Shown piece by piece: positions 16,852 to 24,142 of a stretch of DNA of 50,348 bases; position 1 is the first letter of the stretch, and each line of letters begins with the position of its first letter. The notes beneath the pieces are model-generated. The model made no database searches. It was not told the DNA's origin and saw nothing but the letters and a program-made list of their open reading frames with translations. The stretch is from contig CACXPT010000055.1 in NCBI GenBank assembly GCA_902769585.1, positions 1 to 50,348 of the forward strand, written 5' to 3'. Origin of the DNA: an uncultured bacterium. Lineage in GTDB: Bacteria > Verrucomicrobiota > Kiritimatiellia > RFP12 > UBA1067. The translations under genes were made by a program, and so were the position numbers.

Positions 16852-18072
16852 ATGAAGTGGCTGCGCCGCAACGTCTGGCGACTGCTGATCGCGGCAGGAG
16901 CCGCGGTCCTCGCGCTGGGCTACGTTCCCGAATCCCATCCCGAGCTCGGTTCGATCCTGCCGCGCATCAGCCCGATACTCAGCCTCTTCGGCGCGCTGGC
17001 CGCGCGCGCCTGGCTCGGCTGGCTGATGTTGCTGGGGATACCCCTCCTCGTGCTGTCGTTCTTCAAGGGACGCTTCTTCTGCTGGCACCTCTGCCCGATG
17101 GGATTCCTCTCGGAGACCGCCGGGCGGCTGAACCCGTGGGGAAAGGGACTCGTCAAACGCGTGCCGCCGATCAACAAGGTCGTCGCGCTCGTCATCGCCG
17201 TCACGGCCGCATGCGGCTATCCGCTACTCATCTGGCTCGACCCGCTCTGCATCTTCAACGGCTTCTTCGCCGTCTGGCGCGAGCCGTTCACGTGGGCCGC
17301 CGCCACCACGGGCATCGGGTTCGTCGCGATCCTCGTGCTTAGCATGATCGTCCCCAACGTCTGGTGCCATAGGGTCTGTCCCCTCGGCGGGCTGCTGGAG
17401 TCCATCATGCTCCTCGCGCGCCGGCTCCGCCAGCCGAAAGCCGAAGCCCCTGCGCCGTCGTCCCTCTCTGCCGCCGCCGCCACGCGCCGCACCGTGCTCG
17501 CGGCGATCCCGGCCGCAGCCGCCGGCATCGTCGTGAAGCGCGCGTTCGGGCCAAACGGATGCAAGGCGATCCGTCCGCCGGGCGCCGACCTCGCGCGGAT
17601 CAACGCGCTGTGCGCACGCTGCGGCAACTGCATGAGGGCCTGTCCCTACCAGCTGATCCAGCCCAACCTCGGCGAAAGCGGGATCGACGGACTGTTCACC
17701 CCCGCCCTTCGCCTGCGCAGCCGCAACATCGAGCAGGAACAGTACTGCTTCCAGGACTGCGTCGCCTGCACGCAGGTGTGCCCCACAGGCGCGCTGCGGC
17801 CGCTCACGGTGGAGGAGAAGCACGCCACCCCGATCGGCCTTGCGGTCATCGACCGCAAGAAGTGCATCGCGTGGGAGAAGAAGGAATACTGCGCGGTATG
17901 CGACGAGTACTGTCCCTACAAGGCCGTCAAGCTAGTGGAGCGCAACGGAGTCAACTGCCCGATAGTGGACGCGGACAAGTGCCGCGGCTGCGGAGCGTGC
18001 GAGAGCAACTGCCCCGCCGACCCCATCGCCATCGTCGTCAAGCCCCTCGCGCCCGGTCATCGTTCCGCATGA
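16852..18072 (+). CDS. Membrane polyferredoxin, NapH/NosR-like with C-terminal 4Fe-4S clusters
   Basis: Electron-transfer protein of 406 residues. The N-terminal half has four to five membrane segments and two CxxxCP motifs (FCWHLCP near residue 77 and WCHRVCP near 177), as in NapH. A hydrophobic helix (residues 210-230) leads into a polyferredoxin region with CARCGNCMRACP, CVACTQVCP, CAVCDEYCP and CRGCGACESNCP, enough cysteines for about four [4Fe-4S] clusters. The arrangement resembles a NapH-NapG fusion. An AGGAGG ribosome site precedes the ATG. With the DUF362 protein it may pass quinol electrons to an exported partner (inferred). No nitrate reductase genes are nearby, so a nap function is not implied. 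Confidence 0.85.
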   Translation: MKWLRRNVWRLLIAAGAAVLALGYVPESHPELGSILPRISPILSLFGALAARAWLGWLMLLGIPLLVLSFFKGRFFCWHLCPMGFLSETAGRLNPWGKGLVKRVPPINKVVALVIAVTAACGYPLLIWLDPLCIFNGFFAVWREPFTWAAATTGIGFVAILVLSMIVPNVWCHRVCPLGGLLESIMLLARRLRQPKAEAPAPSSLSAAAATRRTVLAAIPAAAAGIVVKRAFGPNGCKAIRPPGADLARINALCARCGNCMRACPYQLIQPNLGESGIDGLFTPALRLRSRNIEQEQYCFQDCVACTQVCPTGALRPLTVEEKHATPIGLAVIDRKKCIAWEKKEYCAVCDEYCPYKAVKLVERNGVNCPIVDADKCRGCGACESNCPADPIAIVVKPLAPGHRSA

Positions 18073-18105
18073 TCAGCATATAGTCTAATGGCGGAAGGCA
18101 TTTTG

Positions 18106-18114
18106 TGCTATAAT
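18106..18114 (+). promoter_or_regulatory. Extended -10 promoter of the GspE/PilB gene
   Basis: GTGCTATAAT with the -10 at 18109-18114 followed by the discriminator GTCCGC, matching the window consensus. The ATG lies 26 nt after the box. Confidence 0.5.
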
Positions 18115-18140
18115 GTCCGCCAAGCGAAACGGCAAATAAG

Positions 18141-19838
18141 ATGAACGACACGAACCAGCTTGCGACGATAATCCTGAAATCGACCGGACTATATTCGGAC
18201 GAAGCGCTTGCGCGCATCGAGAACGGGCGCGCAGAGAACCCGGAGATGGGTCTCGCCGAGGCGGCGGTCAAGTTCGGCGGCTCAAGGGAGCCGGACTTCC
18301 TGAAGAAGGTCGGCGAGTTCCTGGGCATGGACTACATAGAGCTGGAGAACGTCCAGCCGCGCCCCGACGTCCTCCAGAAGCTCCCCGCGAGCGCCGTATA
18401 CCAGTACAACGTCCTCCCGCTCAAGCTTGAGGGCGGAGTCCTCACCGTAATCTCCTCCGACCCCTTCTCCACCGTCGCCGGCGACGGCCTTCGCCTCGCA
18501 GCGGGCTGCCCCGTCAAGATCGCCCTCGCGCCTCGCGAGGAGATCGACAAGGCCGTAAAGAAGTTCTACGGTGTCGGCGCTGACGCAATCGAAAAGATGA
18601 TCGAGGACGGCCGCTATGCCGTGGACGACCTCGACGGGTCGATCTCTAAGATCGACGTTGGCGCAGAGGGCGAAGAGGCCTCCATCGTCAAGTTCGTGAA
18701 CAGGATCATCGCGGAAGCCGACCGCCAGGGCGCGACGGATATCCACATCGAGCCGCAGGAGACGGAGCTCCGCATCCGCTACCGCATCGACGGCATGCTC
18801 CACAAGGTGGATGTCCCGCCGCAACTGAACCGCCTGAAGAGCGCCATCATCTCCCGTATCAAGGTCATGTCCAACCTCGACATCGCCGAGAAGCGCCTCC
18901 CCATGGACGGACGTATCGGCATCCGCCTCGGTGGCGAGGACATCGACATCCGCGTATCCACAATGCCCGGCGCATGGGGCGAGTCGATCTCGCTGCGACT
19001 CCTCGCCAAGAGCGGCAACTTCGTGAAGATGTGCGACCTCGGCTTCAACGACCGCGACTTCGCCGTCGTGGACAAGATCATCCGCCGCCCGAACGGCATC
19101 TTCCTCGTGACCGGACCGACCGGATCAGGAAAGTCCACCTCGCTCTACTCGTTCCTCCACGAGGTGAACACGATGGACGTGCGCATCCTCACCGCCGAGG
19201 ACCCGATCGAATACCAGATGGACGGCATTATCCAGGTGCAGATGAACAAGGACATCGGCCTCGACTTCGCACGAACGCTCCGCGCCTTCCTCCGCCAGGA
19301 CCCGGACAAGATCATGGTGGGCGAAATCCGCGACCGCGAGACTGCCGAAATCGCCATCAACGCGTCGCTCACCGGCCACATGGTGTTCTCCACGCTCCAC
19401 ACGAACACCGCCGCAGGCGCCTTCCCGCGTCTCACGGACATGGGCGTGGAGCCGTTCCTCATCGCGTCCGCGGTCGCCGGAGTGATGGGCCAGCGCCTCT
19501 GCCGCCGCCTCTGCCCGAAGTGCAAGGTGGAGGTGCCGCTCGACCGCAAGTACTATGACCTCTCATACCCGCCAGAGCGCGAGACCGTGTGGGATCCGGC
19601 AGAGCACGGCTGCGAATCGTGCAGCCGCACCGGCTACAAGGGCCGCCGCGCCCTTTTCGAGGTGCTCGAAGTGGACGAGGAGATCGAATCCGCCATCATC
19701 CAGCGCCAGAATGCGACGCAGATACAGACGCTCTCCCTCTCGAAGGGCATGAAGACCCTGCGCGAGGACGGCTGGGCGAAGGTGTTCAAGGGCGTCACCT
19801 CGGTGAAGGAAATCCGCCGCGTCACCGAAGACCAGTAG
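18141..19838 (+). CDS. GspE/PilB-family secretion or type IV pilus assembly ATPase
   Basis: Hexameric ATPase powering pseudopilus or pilus assembly at the cytosolic membrane face. The 565-residue protein has an N-terminal MshEN-like domain (to about 150), then the core with DIHIEPQETELRIRYRIDG, Walker A GPTGSGKST near residue 330, the Asp box (ILTAEDPIEYQMDG), Walker B (KIMVGEIRDRETAEIA), the His box (LTGHMVFSTLHTN) and a zinc-type tetracysteine (CPKCK ... CESC). No other secretion or pilus genes adjoin it, so T2SS versus T4P cannot be settled here. The start at 18141 has no clear SD. Sequence identity of the family is beyond doubt. Confidence 0.92.
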   Translation: MNDTNQLATIILKSTGLYSDEALARIENGRAENPEMGLAEAAVKFGGSREPDFLKKVGEFLGMDYIELENVQPRPDVLQKLPASAVYQYNVLPLKLEGGVLTVISSDPFSTVAGDGLRLAAGCPVKIALAPREEIDKAVKKFYGVGADAIEKMIEDGRYAVDDLDGSISKIDVGAEGEEASIVKFVNRIIAEADRQGATDIHIEPQETELRIRYRIDGMLHKVDVPPQLNRLKSAIISRIKVMSNLDIAEKRLPMDGRIGIRLGGEDIDIRVSTMPGAWGESISLRLLAKSGNFVKMCDLGFNDRDFAVVDKIIRRPNGIFLVTGPTGSGKSTSLYSFLHEVNTMDVRILTAEDPIEYQMDGIIQVQMNKDIGLDFARTLRAFLRQDPDKIMVGEIRDRETAEIAINASLTGHMVFSTLHTNTAAGAFPRLTDMGVEPFLIASAVAGVMGQRLCRRLCPKCKVEVPLDRKYYDLSYPPERETVWDPAEHGCESCSRTGYKGRRALFEVLEVDEEIESAIIQRQNATQIQTLSLSKGMKTLREDGWAKVFKGVTSVKEIRRVTEDQ

Positions 19839-19863
19839 CAATTTCGATCAAACCATTTTGTGG

Positions 19864-19892
19864 TTGTGTCCGAGGCGAAAAAACGATATACT
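19864..19892 (+). promoter_or_regulatory. Promoter of tRNA-Ser
   Basis: TTGTGT (19864-19869), 17-nt spacer, TATACT (19887-19892), then a GC-rich discriminator (ATAGCCGC). The predicted start is near 19899, 13 nt before the mature tRNA. Confidence 0.55.
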
Positions 19893-19911
19893 ATAGCCGC
19901 TTTTCCGCCAT

Positions 19912-20001
19912 GGAAGGGTGTCCGAGTGGTCGATGGTGCAACCTTGGAAAGGTTGTGTGGGCGCAAGTCCACCGGGGGTTCGAATCCCCCCCCTTCCGCC
20001 A
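19912..20001 (+). tRNA. tRNA-Ser (anticodon GGA)
   Basis: The acceptor stem GGAAGGG (19912-19918) pairs with CCCTTCC (19991-19997), followed by discriminator G and an encoded CCA (19999-20001). The anticodon arm is CAACC-TTGGAAA-GGTTG with anticodon GGA at 19946-19948, reading UCC/UCU. A long variable arm (around GTGGGCGCAAGTCCAC) and the T arm GGGGGTTCGAATCCCCC confirm a class II serine tRNA of 90 nt. Confidence 0.95.
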
Positions 20002-20020
20002 ATGGCGTCAATGGCGTTTT

Positions 20021-20114
20021 AGTGCCTAGTGCTTAGTGCCTAGTGCGGACTTTGCAGACCAAACATTGGCGCGGAAGCAACGCACCAAGCACCAAGCACT
20101 AGGCACTAGGCACC
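20021..20114. repeat. Inverted heptamer arrays between tRNA-Ser and the enolase-like gene
   Basis: A direct array of GTGCCTA/GTGCTTA units (20021-20046) is followed 35 nt later by its complement, CACCAAG/CACTAGG units (20081-20114). RNA from either strand could fold into a hairpin with a loop of about 35 nt. The right arm begins exactly at the TAG stop of the minus-strand gene. Confidence 0.8.
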
Positions 20115-21488
20115 AACCACCAGCCGTCCGTACATCGCCTCGTAGCGAGGCATAGGCTCCAGGATGCCGCCGCTCTTCTTCCAGTAGTCGGCATCCAGCT
20201 CGAACACGCCTCTCTCCGTGCGAGTCCAGTGAGCTGTCTCGTAGGCTAGATCCTTGCGCATGGTCTCCCAGTTGCGGAAGTTCTGGTGGCCGTTCGTCTC
20301 CACGAGGCCGAGGTCGCCGAGGCCAGGGAACGCCGGCAGGCGCGCCGCCACGGCCTTGTTCCACTCCACCATCGCCGGGCACACGGTCAGGTCGGCGCAG
20401 AAGCACGGCACGTCCTTCTCGAACGCCGCCTGCGCGATCTTCATGCTCATGGACATCGTCTTCGCGATGGGCTTCAGCGCCATCGCTCGGTAGCCCATCT
20501 GGATGCGCTCGAGCGCATCCTTCACCGTGTGTGCGCTCTCGTCCGCCGCCAGCCGCAGCGGGATGTCGGAGACGTCGATGTCGGCGTGCTCGTCGAACGG
20601 CTCCTCTATTATCGCCACCTGCTCGTATGCGCCGATCTTCTTGAGGTGGTCGATGAACCTGAGGAGCGTCTCCTTCTTCTCGTAGCGACCGTTCGCGTCG
20701 AAGTAGTAGGGAAGCTTGCCCGTCTTCGTGTAGGGCGTGCGGCAGTCCTTCAGCGTCGCATGGATCTGCGAGACGCGGGCCATGTCCTTCGCGAGCATCT
20801 CCTCCTGCGTGCCGGGCTGGCCGATCTTGATCTTCATGAAGAAGTAGCCGGAGTCGACGGCCGCCTTGATCTCGTCCATCGACGCGCACTTCGCGTGGCG
20901 CGCCGCGAGCGCCGGACGGTACTCCGGCGGGATCATTGAGTCGAAGTCAGTAAAGCCGTTCTCGCGCGCGAAGAGCACCCATGCCGCGTTGTCGACGGCA
21001 ACAAGCGCGTTCAGCGCGAACGTCGCGCGGAGGTCATCGCGGCAAGCGACCTTCTTCCCGTACTCCAAAACCTGCGGCCACAGCGCCTCGTTCAGCTCAA
21101 CGGGCGTGACGAAGCTCATCCCCTTCGCGAGGTTCAGCGCGTGCTGCGTCATCGCGAACATGATCGCGTTGCCGCCCGCCTCGGCGTTCGCGGCGAATAC
21201 GGCCGCGTCGCTCCAGAGGACGCTCTGCGTGCCTAGTCCGATGCCGTGCTTGCCGGAGGTCGAGCGCAGGCAGGCCGAGACGATCCACTCCTCGGTGAGG
21301 TATCCGCCCTTGAAGCCGAACGGACGCACCATCGGCTCGCGCTCGAAACCGCACGCCGCCGACTCGATCGTGATGCGCTTCAAGGGACGGCACGCCGTGC
21401 CGCCGCACGCCTGGGCCGACGCCCCCTTCCCGATCGCCGCCGCCGTCCCGGCCGCCGCCGCCAACTTCAGAAACTCGCGCCTCTCCAT
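20106..21488 (-). CDS. Tat-exported enolase-superfamily protein
   Basis: A 460-residue member of the mandelate racemase/muconate lactonizing branch. Residues 1-25 form a twin-arginine signal (ERREFLKLAAAAG). The barrel carries the expected metal-ligand strands: FDANGRY (Asp), AIIEEPFDEH (Glu) and RLAADESAHT (Asp/Glu), plus the FFMKIKIGQ lysine motif before them and a lysine in MALKPIAK. Such proteins dehydrate, epimerise or cycloisomerise sugar acids or dipeptides; the substrate cannot be read here. Export of an enolase-superfamily enzyme is unusual but common among PVC paralogues. The ATG at 21488 has a GGAAGG ribosome site; a TTG two codons earlier is rejected. The final codons GGT GCC TAG merge into the repeat array. 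Confidence 0.82.
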   Translation of the reverse strand: MERREFLKLAAAAGTAAAIGKGASAQACGGTACRPLKRITIESAACGFEREPMVRPFGFKGGYLTEEWIVSACLRSTSGKHGIGLGTQSVLWSDAAVFAANAEAGGNAIMFAMTQHALNLAKGMSFVTPVELNEALWPQVLEYGKKVACRDDLRATFALNALVAVDNAAWVLFARENGFTDFDSMIPPEYRPALAARHAKCASMDEIKAAVDSGYFFMKIKIGQPGTQEEMLAKDMARVSQIHATLKDCRTPYTKTGKLPYYFDANGRYEKKETLLRFIDHLKKIGAYEQVAIIEEPFDEHADIDVSDIPLRLAADESAHTVKDALERIQMGYRAMALKPIAKTMSMSMKIAQAAFEKDVPCFCADLTVCPAMVEWNKAVAARLPAFPGLGDLGLVETNGHQNFRNWETMRKDLAYETAHWTRTERGVFELDADYWKKSGGILEPMPRYEAMYGRLVVGA

Positions 21489-21529
21489 CCTCAACCTTCC
21501 TTTCCTATAACTTCTTTCTGATTTCTCAC

Positions 21530-21632
21530 ATTGCTTTCGCTGCTAGGAGTTTTGGCGTTTAGGAGGCTTGGAGGATTTTTATAATTTTCTCCGAAGCTCC
21601 TAGTCTCCCAATCTCCCAGTAGCGAAAGCAAT
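21530..21632. repeat. Long inverted repeat upstream of the enolase-like gene
   Basis: GATTGCTTTCGCTGCTAGGA (from 21530) is complemented by CTCCCAGTAGCGAAAGCAAT (21612-21631). Between them, degenerate 9-nt units (TAGGAGGCT type) on the left are matched by CTCCTAGTC-type units on the right. The loop is an A/T-rich stretch near 21577-21590. It could be a decayed MITE or a processed RNA structure. Nothing else is seen in 21489-21658. Confidence 0.6.
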
Positions 21633-21658
21633 CATCAACGCTGTCCTCATTTACATTT

Positions 21659-21702
21659 CCACCAAGCACCAAGCACCAAGCACTAAGCACTAAGCACCAC
21701 CT
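21659..21702. repeat. Heptamer array (CCAAGCA/CTAAGCA) at the 3' end of the NifU-like gene
   Basis: Six copies of CACCAAG/CACTAAG run up to the stop codon of the NifU-like gene. Related to arrays at 6322, 20081 and 38061. Confidence 0.8.
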
Positions 21703-22267
21703 ACTTGCCATTGATCTCGTCCAGGATCGCCTGTATCTTGGGCTTGCACTTCCCGCAGCCGCCGCCGGCCTTGGTGAAGTTCGTCACCTCCTCAACTGTC
21801 GTGAGGGAGTTCTCCGTGATCACGCGGCGCACCTCGTTCTCGGACACGTTGTAGCACGTGCAGAGCATCGTGTCCTCCAGGTTGCGGTCCGAGTTCTCGC
21901 CCGTCTTGAAGTTCTTGATGGCGGCCTCCAGCGCCTCGCGCCCCATCACGCTGCAGTGCATCTTCTGCGGCGGCAGGCCGCCGAGGAAGTCCGCGATCTC
22001 CTTGTTCGTGATCTTCGAGGCCTCCTCCAGCGTCTTGCCGATCACCATCTCGGTGAGGGCCGACGACGACGCGATGGCCGACGCGCAGCCGAACGTCTGG
22101 AACTTCGCTTCCTTGATCCGCCCGTTCTCGTCCAGCTTGAACTGGAACGTGAGCGCGTCACCGCACGCGAGCGACCCCACGGTCGCCGTGCCGTCCGGGT
22201 TCTCTATCGTCCCCACGTTCCTGGGGTTGCGGAAATAGTCCAGCATCTTCTCAGAGTAGTTCCACAT
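21701..22267 (-). CDS. NifU-like iron-sulfur cluster scaffold (IscU domain plus BFD domain)
   Basis: Assembles and hands on Fe-S clusters in the cytosol. The 188-residue protein begins MWNYSEKMLDYFRNPRNVG, typical of anaerobe NifU proteins. Scaffold cysteines are Cys35 (SLACGD), Cys61 (TFGCASA) and Cys105 (MHCSVMG). A C-terminal [2Fe-2S] BFD-like domain has Cys136, Cys138, Cys171 and Cys174 (CTCYNVSENEV ... GGGCGKC). The C-terminal thioredoxin-like NifU domain is absent. No nifS/iscS lies beside it. I chose the ATG at 22267 because of the AAGGAAGAG ribosome site; an extended -10 promoter lies at 22301-22309. The many Fe-S proteins in the window are plausible clients. Confidence 0.92.
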   Translation of the reverse strand: MWNYSEKMLDYFRNPRNVGTIENPDGTATVGSLACGDALTFQFKLDENGRIKEAKFQTFGCASAIASSSALTEMVIGKTLEEASKITNKEIADFLGGLPPQKMHCSVMGREALEAAIKNFKTGENSDRNLEDTMLCTCYNVSENEVRRVITENSLTTVEEVTNFTKAGGGCGKCKPKIQAILDEINGK

Positions 22268-22300
22268 GTTTCTTCTCTTCCTTGTGCAAAACAGGCATGT

Positions 22301-22309
22301 AGTATACCA
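22301..22309 (-). promoter_or_regulatory. Extended -10 promoter of the NifU-like gene
   Basis: TGG-TATACT on the minus strand, with a leader of about 28 nt carrying an SD sequence. It belongs to the same promoter class as the leaderless genes. Confidence 0.5.
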
Positions 22310-22321
22310 AACTTTCGCCTC

Positions 22322-22525
22322 ACGTGGCGGGGAGGGACGCAATTTATTGCGTCCGCAACGGCATCGGTAGGGTCACGCGTCCCGCGTGACCGCACGGGAG
22401 GGTCACAACTTGTTGCGACCGCCTCGAGAGGGACGCAATTATTGCGTCCGCAATGACAACGGGAGGGACGCGCTCCCGCGCGTCCGCACCTGACTGGGAC
22501 AGCCGCCATCTTGGCGGCGACCTAA
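22322..22525. repeat. Cluster of hairpin repeats (GGGAGG-palindrome family)
   Basis: At least five short palindromes stand in tandem, mostly headed by GGGAGG or GGTAGG: GACGCAATTTATTGCGTC, GTCACGCGTCCCGCGTGAC, an imperfect GTCACAAC/GTTGCGAC, GGACGCAATTATTGCGTCC and GACGCGCTCCCGCGCGTC, then GCCGCCATCTTGGCGGC. Arms differ between copies while pairing is kept. Part of the gene-free stretch 22310-22680. Confidence 0.75.
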
Positions 22526-22625
22526 AATCATTAACGACCCTAAAGTCCTTAACGACCTTAACGTCCTTAAAGACCTTAATGTCCTTAAACACTTTACCAC
22601 GACACGCCCCTCCCCACGCGCGCCG
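22461..22625. repeat. Direct repeat, left copy, flanking the DUF4160 cassette
   Basis: It shares with 23224-23401 the order: GGGAGGGACGCGCTCC palindrome, CTGACTGGGACAGCCGCC hairpin, an array of TTAACGACC/TTAAAGTCC nonamers and a terminal GACACGCCC-TCCCC block. The two copies bracket the genes at 22681-23163. Confidence 0.7.
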
Positions 22626-22680
22626 CTACGGCAACTCCACCAACACCTTGAAGAACCGCATGGTGGACTGACGCATCATG

Positions 22681-22959
22681 TCAACAATAATACCTAATTT
22701 CACCGAAGTGCTTGAGCCACCGCGCCGCAATATACTCGTGCTGCGCCTCAATCGCATCCATGATGTTGCGCAACACGTTAAACGGAATGGACGACTCGTT
22801 GCCAGCCAATAACGCCCCGCCATTCTTCGTCAACCAGACCTTCGTGGAATTTTGCGACGGAACCCCTTGCGAAATATGCACGTGAACAGGTTCTAGCGGT
22901 TCGTTCTCGTTCGACCAGAAGTAAACGAGATATGGCCCCATCTTAAAAACCTGAGGCAT
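22681..22959 (-). CDS. DUF4160 family protein
   Basis: A 92-residue protein with the DUF4160 pattern: an N-terminal GPYLVYFWSNE strand followed by the histidine motif VHVHI (residues 28-32), and a C-terminal helix (MDAIEAQHEYIAARWLKHF). Biochemical function is unknown; DUF4160 genes usually pair with DUF2442 or small regulators and behave like toxin-antitoxin accessory pairs. I chose the ATG at 22959 because GGAGGG lies 7 nt upstream; the open frame extends to 22983. The partner here is the 56-residue gene upstream. Base composition is lower in GC than the surrounding core genes, and the pair is bracketed by direct repeats, so transfer is likely. Confidence 0.75.
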   Translation of the reverse strand: MPQVFKMGPYLVYFWSNENEPLEPVHVHISQGVPSQNSTKVWLTKNGGALLAGNESSIPFNVLRNIMDAIEAQHEYIAARWLKHFGEIRYYC

Positions 22960-22992
22960 TCTCGAACCCTCCGTTTCGCGCAAAGCGTATGA

Positions 22993-23163
22993 TCAGATGA
23001 ACCCTTCCACATCAAAACTACGGTAGGACGGCAGTTCCCAATAGGCCGTCTTGAACCCACCCTCCACCGGACGTTCCACACATACCTTGACGGAACCGTT
23101 CTCTCGCATCTCAGAATGCGTAATCTCGGTTCTGTCAGGCATCTCCATGAACTTGTACATCAT
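22993..23163 (-). CDS. Small protein, probable partner of DUF4160
   Basis: A 56-residue protein starting MMYKFMEMPDRTEITHSEM and ending SFDVEGFI. The reading frame has a strong AAGGAGAT ribosome site 7 nt before the ATG at 23163 and an extended -10 promoter at 23202-23210. It ends 33 nt before the DUF4160 gene, so the two should be one transcript. I do not recognise a family. Its size and place match the small partner of DUF4160 pairs, but it does not look like the DUF2442 protein encoded at 24143. Functional assignment is inference from position only. Confidence 0.6.
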   Translation of the reverse strand: MMYKFMEMPDRTEITHSEMRENGSVKVCVERPVEGGFKTAYWELPSYRSFDVEGFI

Positions 23164-23201
23164 GGCCTATCTCCTTTCTGGCGGTTGCTTTTCACGCAAG
23201 T

Positions 23202-23210
23202 ATTATACCA
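23202..23210 (-). promoter_or_regulatory. Extended -10 promoter of the small DUF4160 operon
   Basis: TGG-TATAAT on the minus strand, about 38 nt before the ATG at 23163, with a normal SD-containing leader. Confidence 0.5.
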
Positions 23211-23223
23211 TAACCGCTCGTCT

Positions 23224-23401
23224 GGGAGGGACGCGCTCCCGCGCGTCCATATCGGTAGGGTCACGCGTCCAGCGTGACCAAACCTGACTGGGACAGCCGC
23301 CATCCTGGCGGCGATCTAAAAGTATTAAGGTCATTAAAGTCATTAAAGTCTTTAACGACCTTAACGACCTTAACCCGACACGCCCATCCCCGCACGCGCC
23401 A
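23224..23401. repeat. Direct repeat, right copy, flanking the DUF4160 cassette
   Basis: Second copy of the element at 22461. It carries one extra palindrome (GTCACGCGTCCAGCGTGAC) after the first and a slightly different nonamer array (ATTAAAGTC type). Its last 30 bases encode the C terminus of the small frame at 23370. Confidence 0.7.
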
Positions 23402-23561
23402 TGAGTGCAGTTCGATTCTGCCCGTCAAAGGCCTTTCTCCAGCCATCGCGTGTCGTATCCGTTTTCCGCCACCACTCGCCAAGGTGCGTACCCTCGTGGC
23501 GTAACAAGTATGCCGCACCTCGTTTCCACAGTTTCAGACATCGGGGTGGTGGCGGAAACAT
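23370..23561 (-). CDS. Possible 63-residue protein, unknown
   Basis: A short frame starting MFPPPPRCLKLWKRGAAYLL. A very strong GGAGGAGG sequence lies 5 nt before the ATG at 23561, the main support for translation. The product is basic and rich in Trp and Arg (HLGEWWRKTDTTRDGWRKAF). No domain is recognised. The last dozen residues come from a repeated element, so the natural 3' end may have been replaced. It could equally be a remnant or a fortuitous frame in a structured region. Confidence 0.3.
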   Translation of the reverse strand: MFPPPPRCLKLWKRGAAYLLRHEGTHLGEWWRKTDTTRDGWRKAFDGQNRTALMARAGMGVSG

Positions 23562-23576
23562 AGCACCTCCTCCGAT

Positions 23577-23699
23577 GCATCAAGGGAGGTGTGTAGGATG
23601 ACCTTCTAACGATAACATCGAAGGAGGCAAATACTGCACGTAAGGCAGTGCCTTCTTGATGCGCCGTTAGAGTCCGTTTCCTACACTTTCCCTTGACGC
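23577..23699. other. Long imperfect palindrome, candidate structured RNA or MITE-like element
   Basis: Left arm GCATCAAGGGA..GTGTAGGA (23577-23597), TCTAACG (23604-23611), a GAAGGAGGCA segment and ACTGC (23633-23637) are matched in reverse order by GCAGT (23645-23649), TGCCTTCTTGATGC, CGTTAGA (23665-23672) and TCCTACACTTTCCCTTGACGC (to 23699). The whole folds into one interrupted hairpin about 120 nt long with a 7-nt loop. A competing hairpin CACCTCC/GGAGGTG spans 23565-23591. Confidence 0.55.
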
Positions 23700-23700
23700 T

Positions 23701-24090
23701 ATCCCAAACGCGACGGTTGCGGTCACGCGGGACGCGTGACCCTACCGCTGCGCGGGTAATCTGTCTTGTCCCTCTTCCTTGCGGAATCGGAACGCCGCTA
23801 TTCTACCCCATTCCCTGCCCGAAGACAAGCCGGAAATCAAAGTTTGCGGAATTGCGAAAACATTGGCCGGAGCAATTCTTAATCATGTGCCGCCAAGATG
23901 GCGGCGTTCCCAGTCAACGCCATGCGCGCAGCCCTGACTGGGACAGCCGCCTTCCAAGCGGCGGCATTTCCAGCCACTGGCACGCAACTTCCCATGCGGA
24001 CGCGCAGGAGCGCGTCCCTCCCGGTCAGCTTTGAAATAGCGGCGCGGGGCGCGCCGCAAACTTTTACGCCGCGCCTCGCGGCGTGATATG
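23701..24090. repeat. Second palindrome cluster, no gene
   Basis: Contains GTCACGCGGGACGCGTGAC (about 23722-23740), GCCGCCAAGATGGCGGC (about 23889-23905), GCCGCCTTCCAAGCGGCGGC, GACGCGCAGGAGCGCGTC (about 24000), GCGGCGCGGGGCGCGCCGC and CGCCGCGCCTCGCGGCG. Most are in the opposite orientation to the cluster at 22322 (they end CCTCCC or CCTACC). The 581-nt stretch 23562-24142 holds no convincing gene. Confidence 0.65.
23765..23916. repeat. 152-bp direct repeat, copy 1
   Basis: Matches 24856-25007 without gaps, with seven mismatches by eye (about 95% identity). Read on the minus strand it contains a -10-like TAGAAT, the discriminator AGCGGC and an AAGGAAGAGG ribosome site, but no frame follows this copy. 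Confidence 0.85.
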
Positions 24091-24142
24091 GAGGACCGCT
24101 CTCGCTAGAGGCGGCTGGATTTGCAGTTATGGCGGCGGGGCG

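Noticed and set aside
15582-17342. 586-residue plus-strand frame across the DUF362 and polyferredoxin genes
   Set aside because: It overlaps two clearly recognised genes in another phase and shows shadow composition.
16852-18072. Periplasmic nitrate reductase (nap) operon
   Set aside because: No NapA, NapB or NapD; only the membrane polyferredoxin layout is shared.
18141-19838. Complete type II secretion or type IV pilus locus
   Set aside because: A single ATPase gene without pseudopilin, platform protein or secretin beside it.
22322-22525. CRISPR array or tandem terminators
   Set aside because: Palindromes differ in sequence and spacing and lack T-tracts; a dispersed hairpin family explains them better.
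22626-22680. 17-codon frame MMRQSTMRFFKVLVELP after the DUF4160 gene
   Set aside because: Too short to support and without a ribosome site; possibly a remnant.
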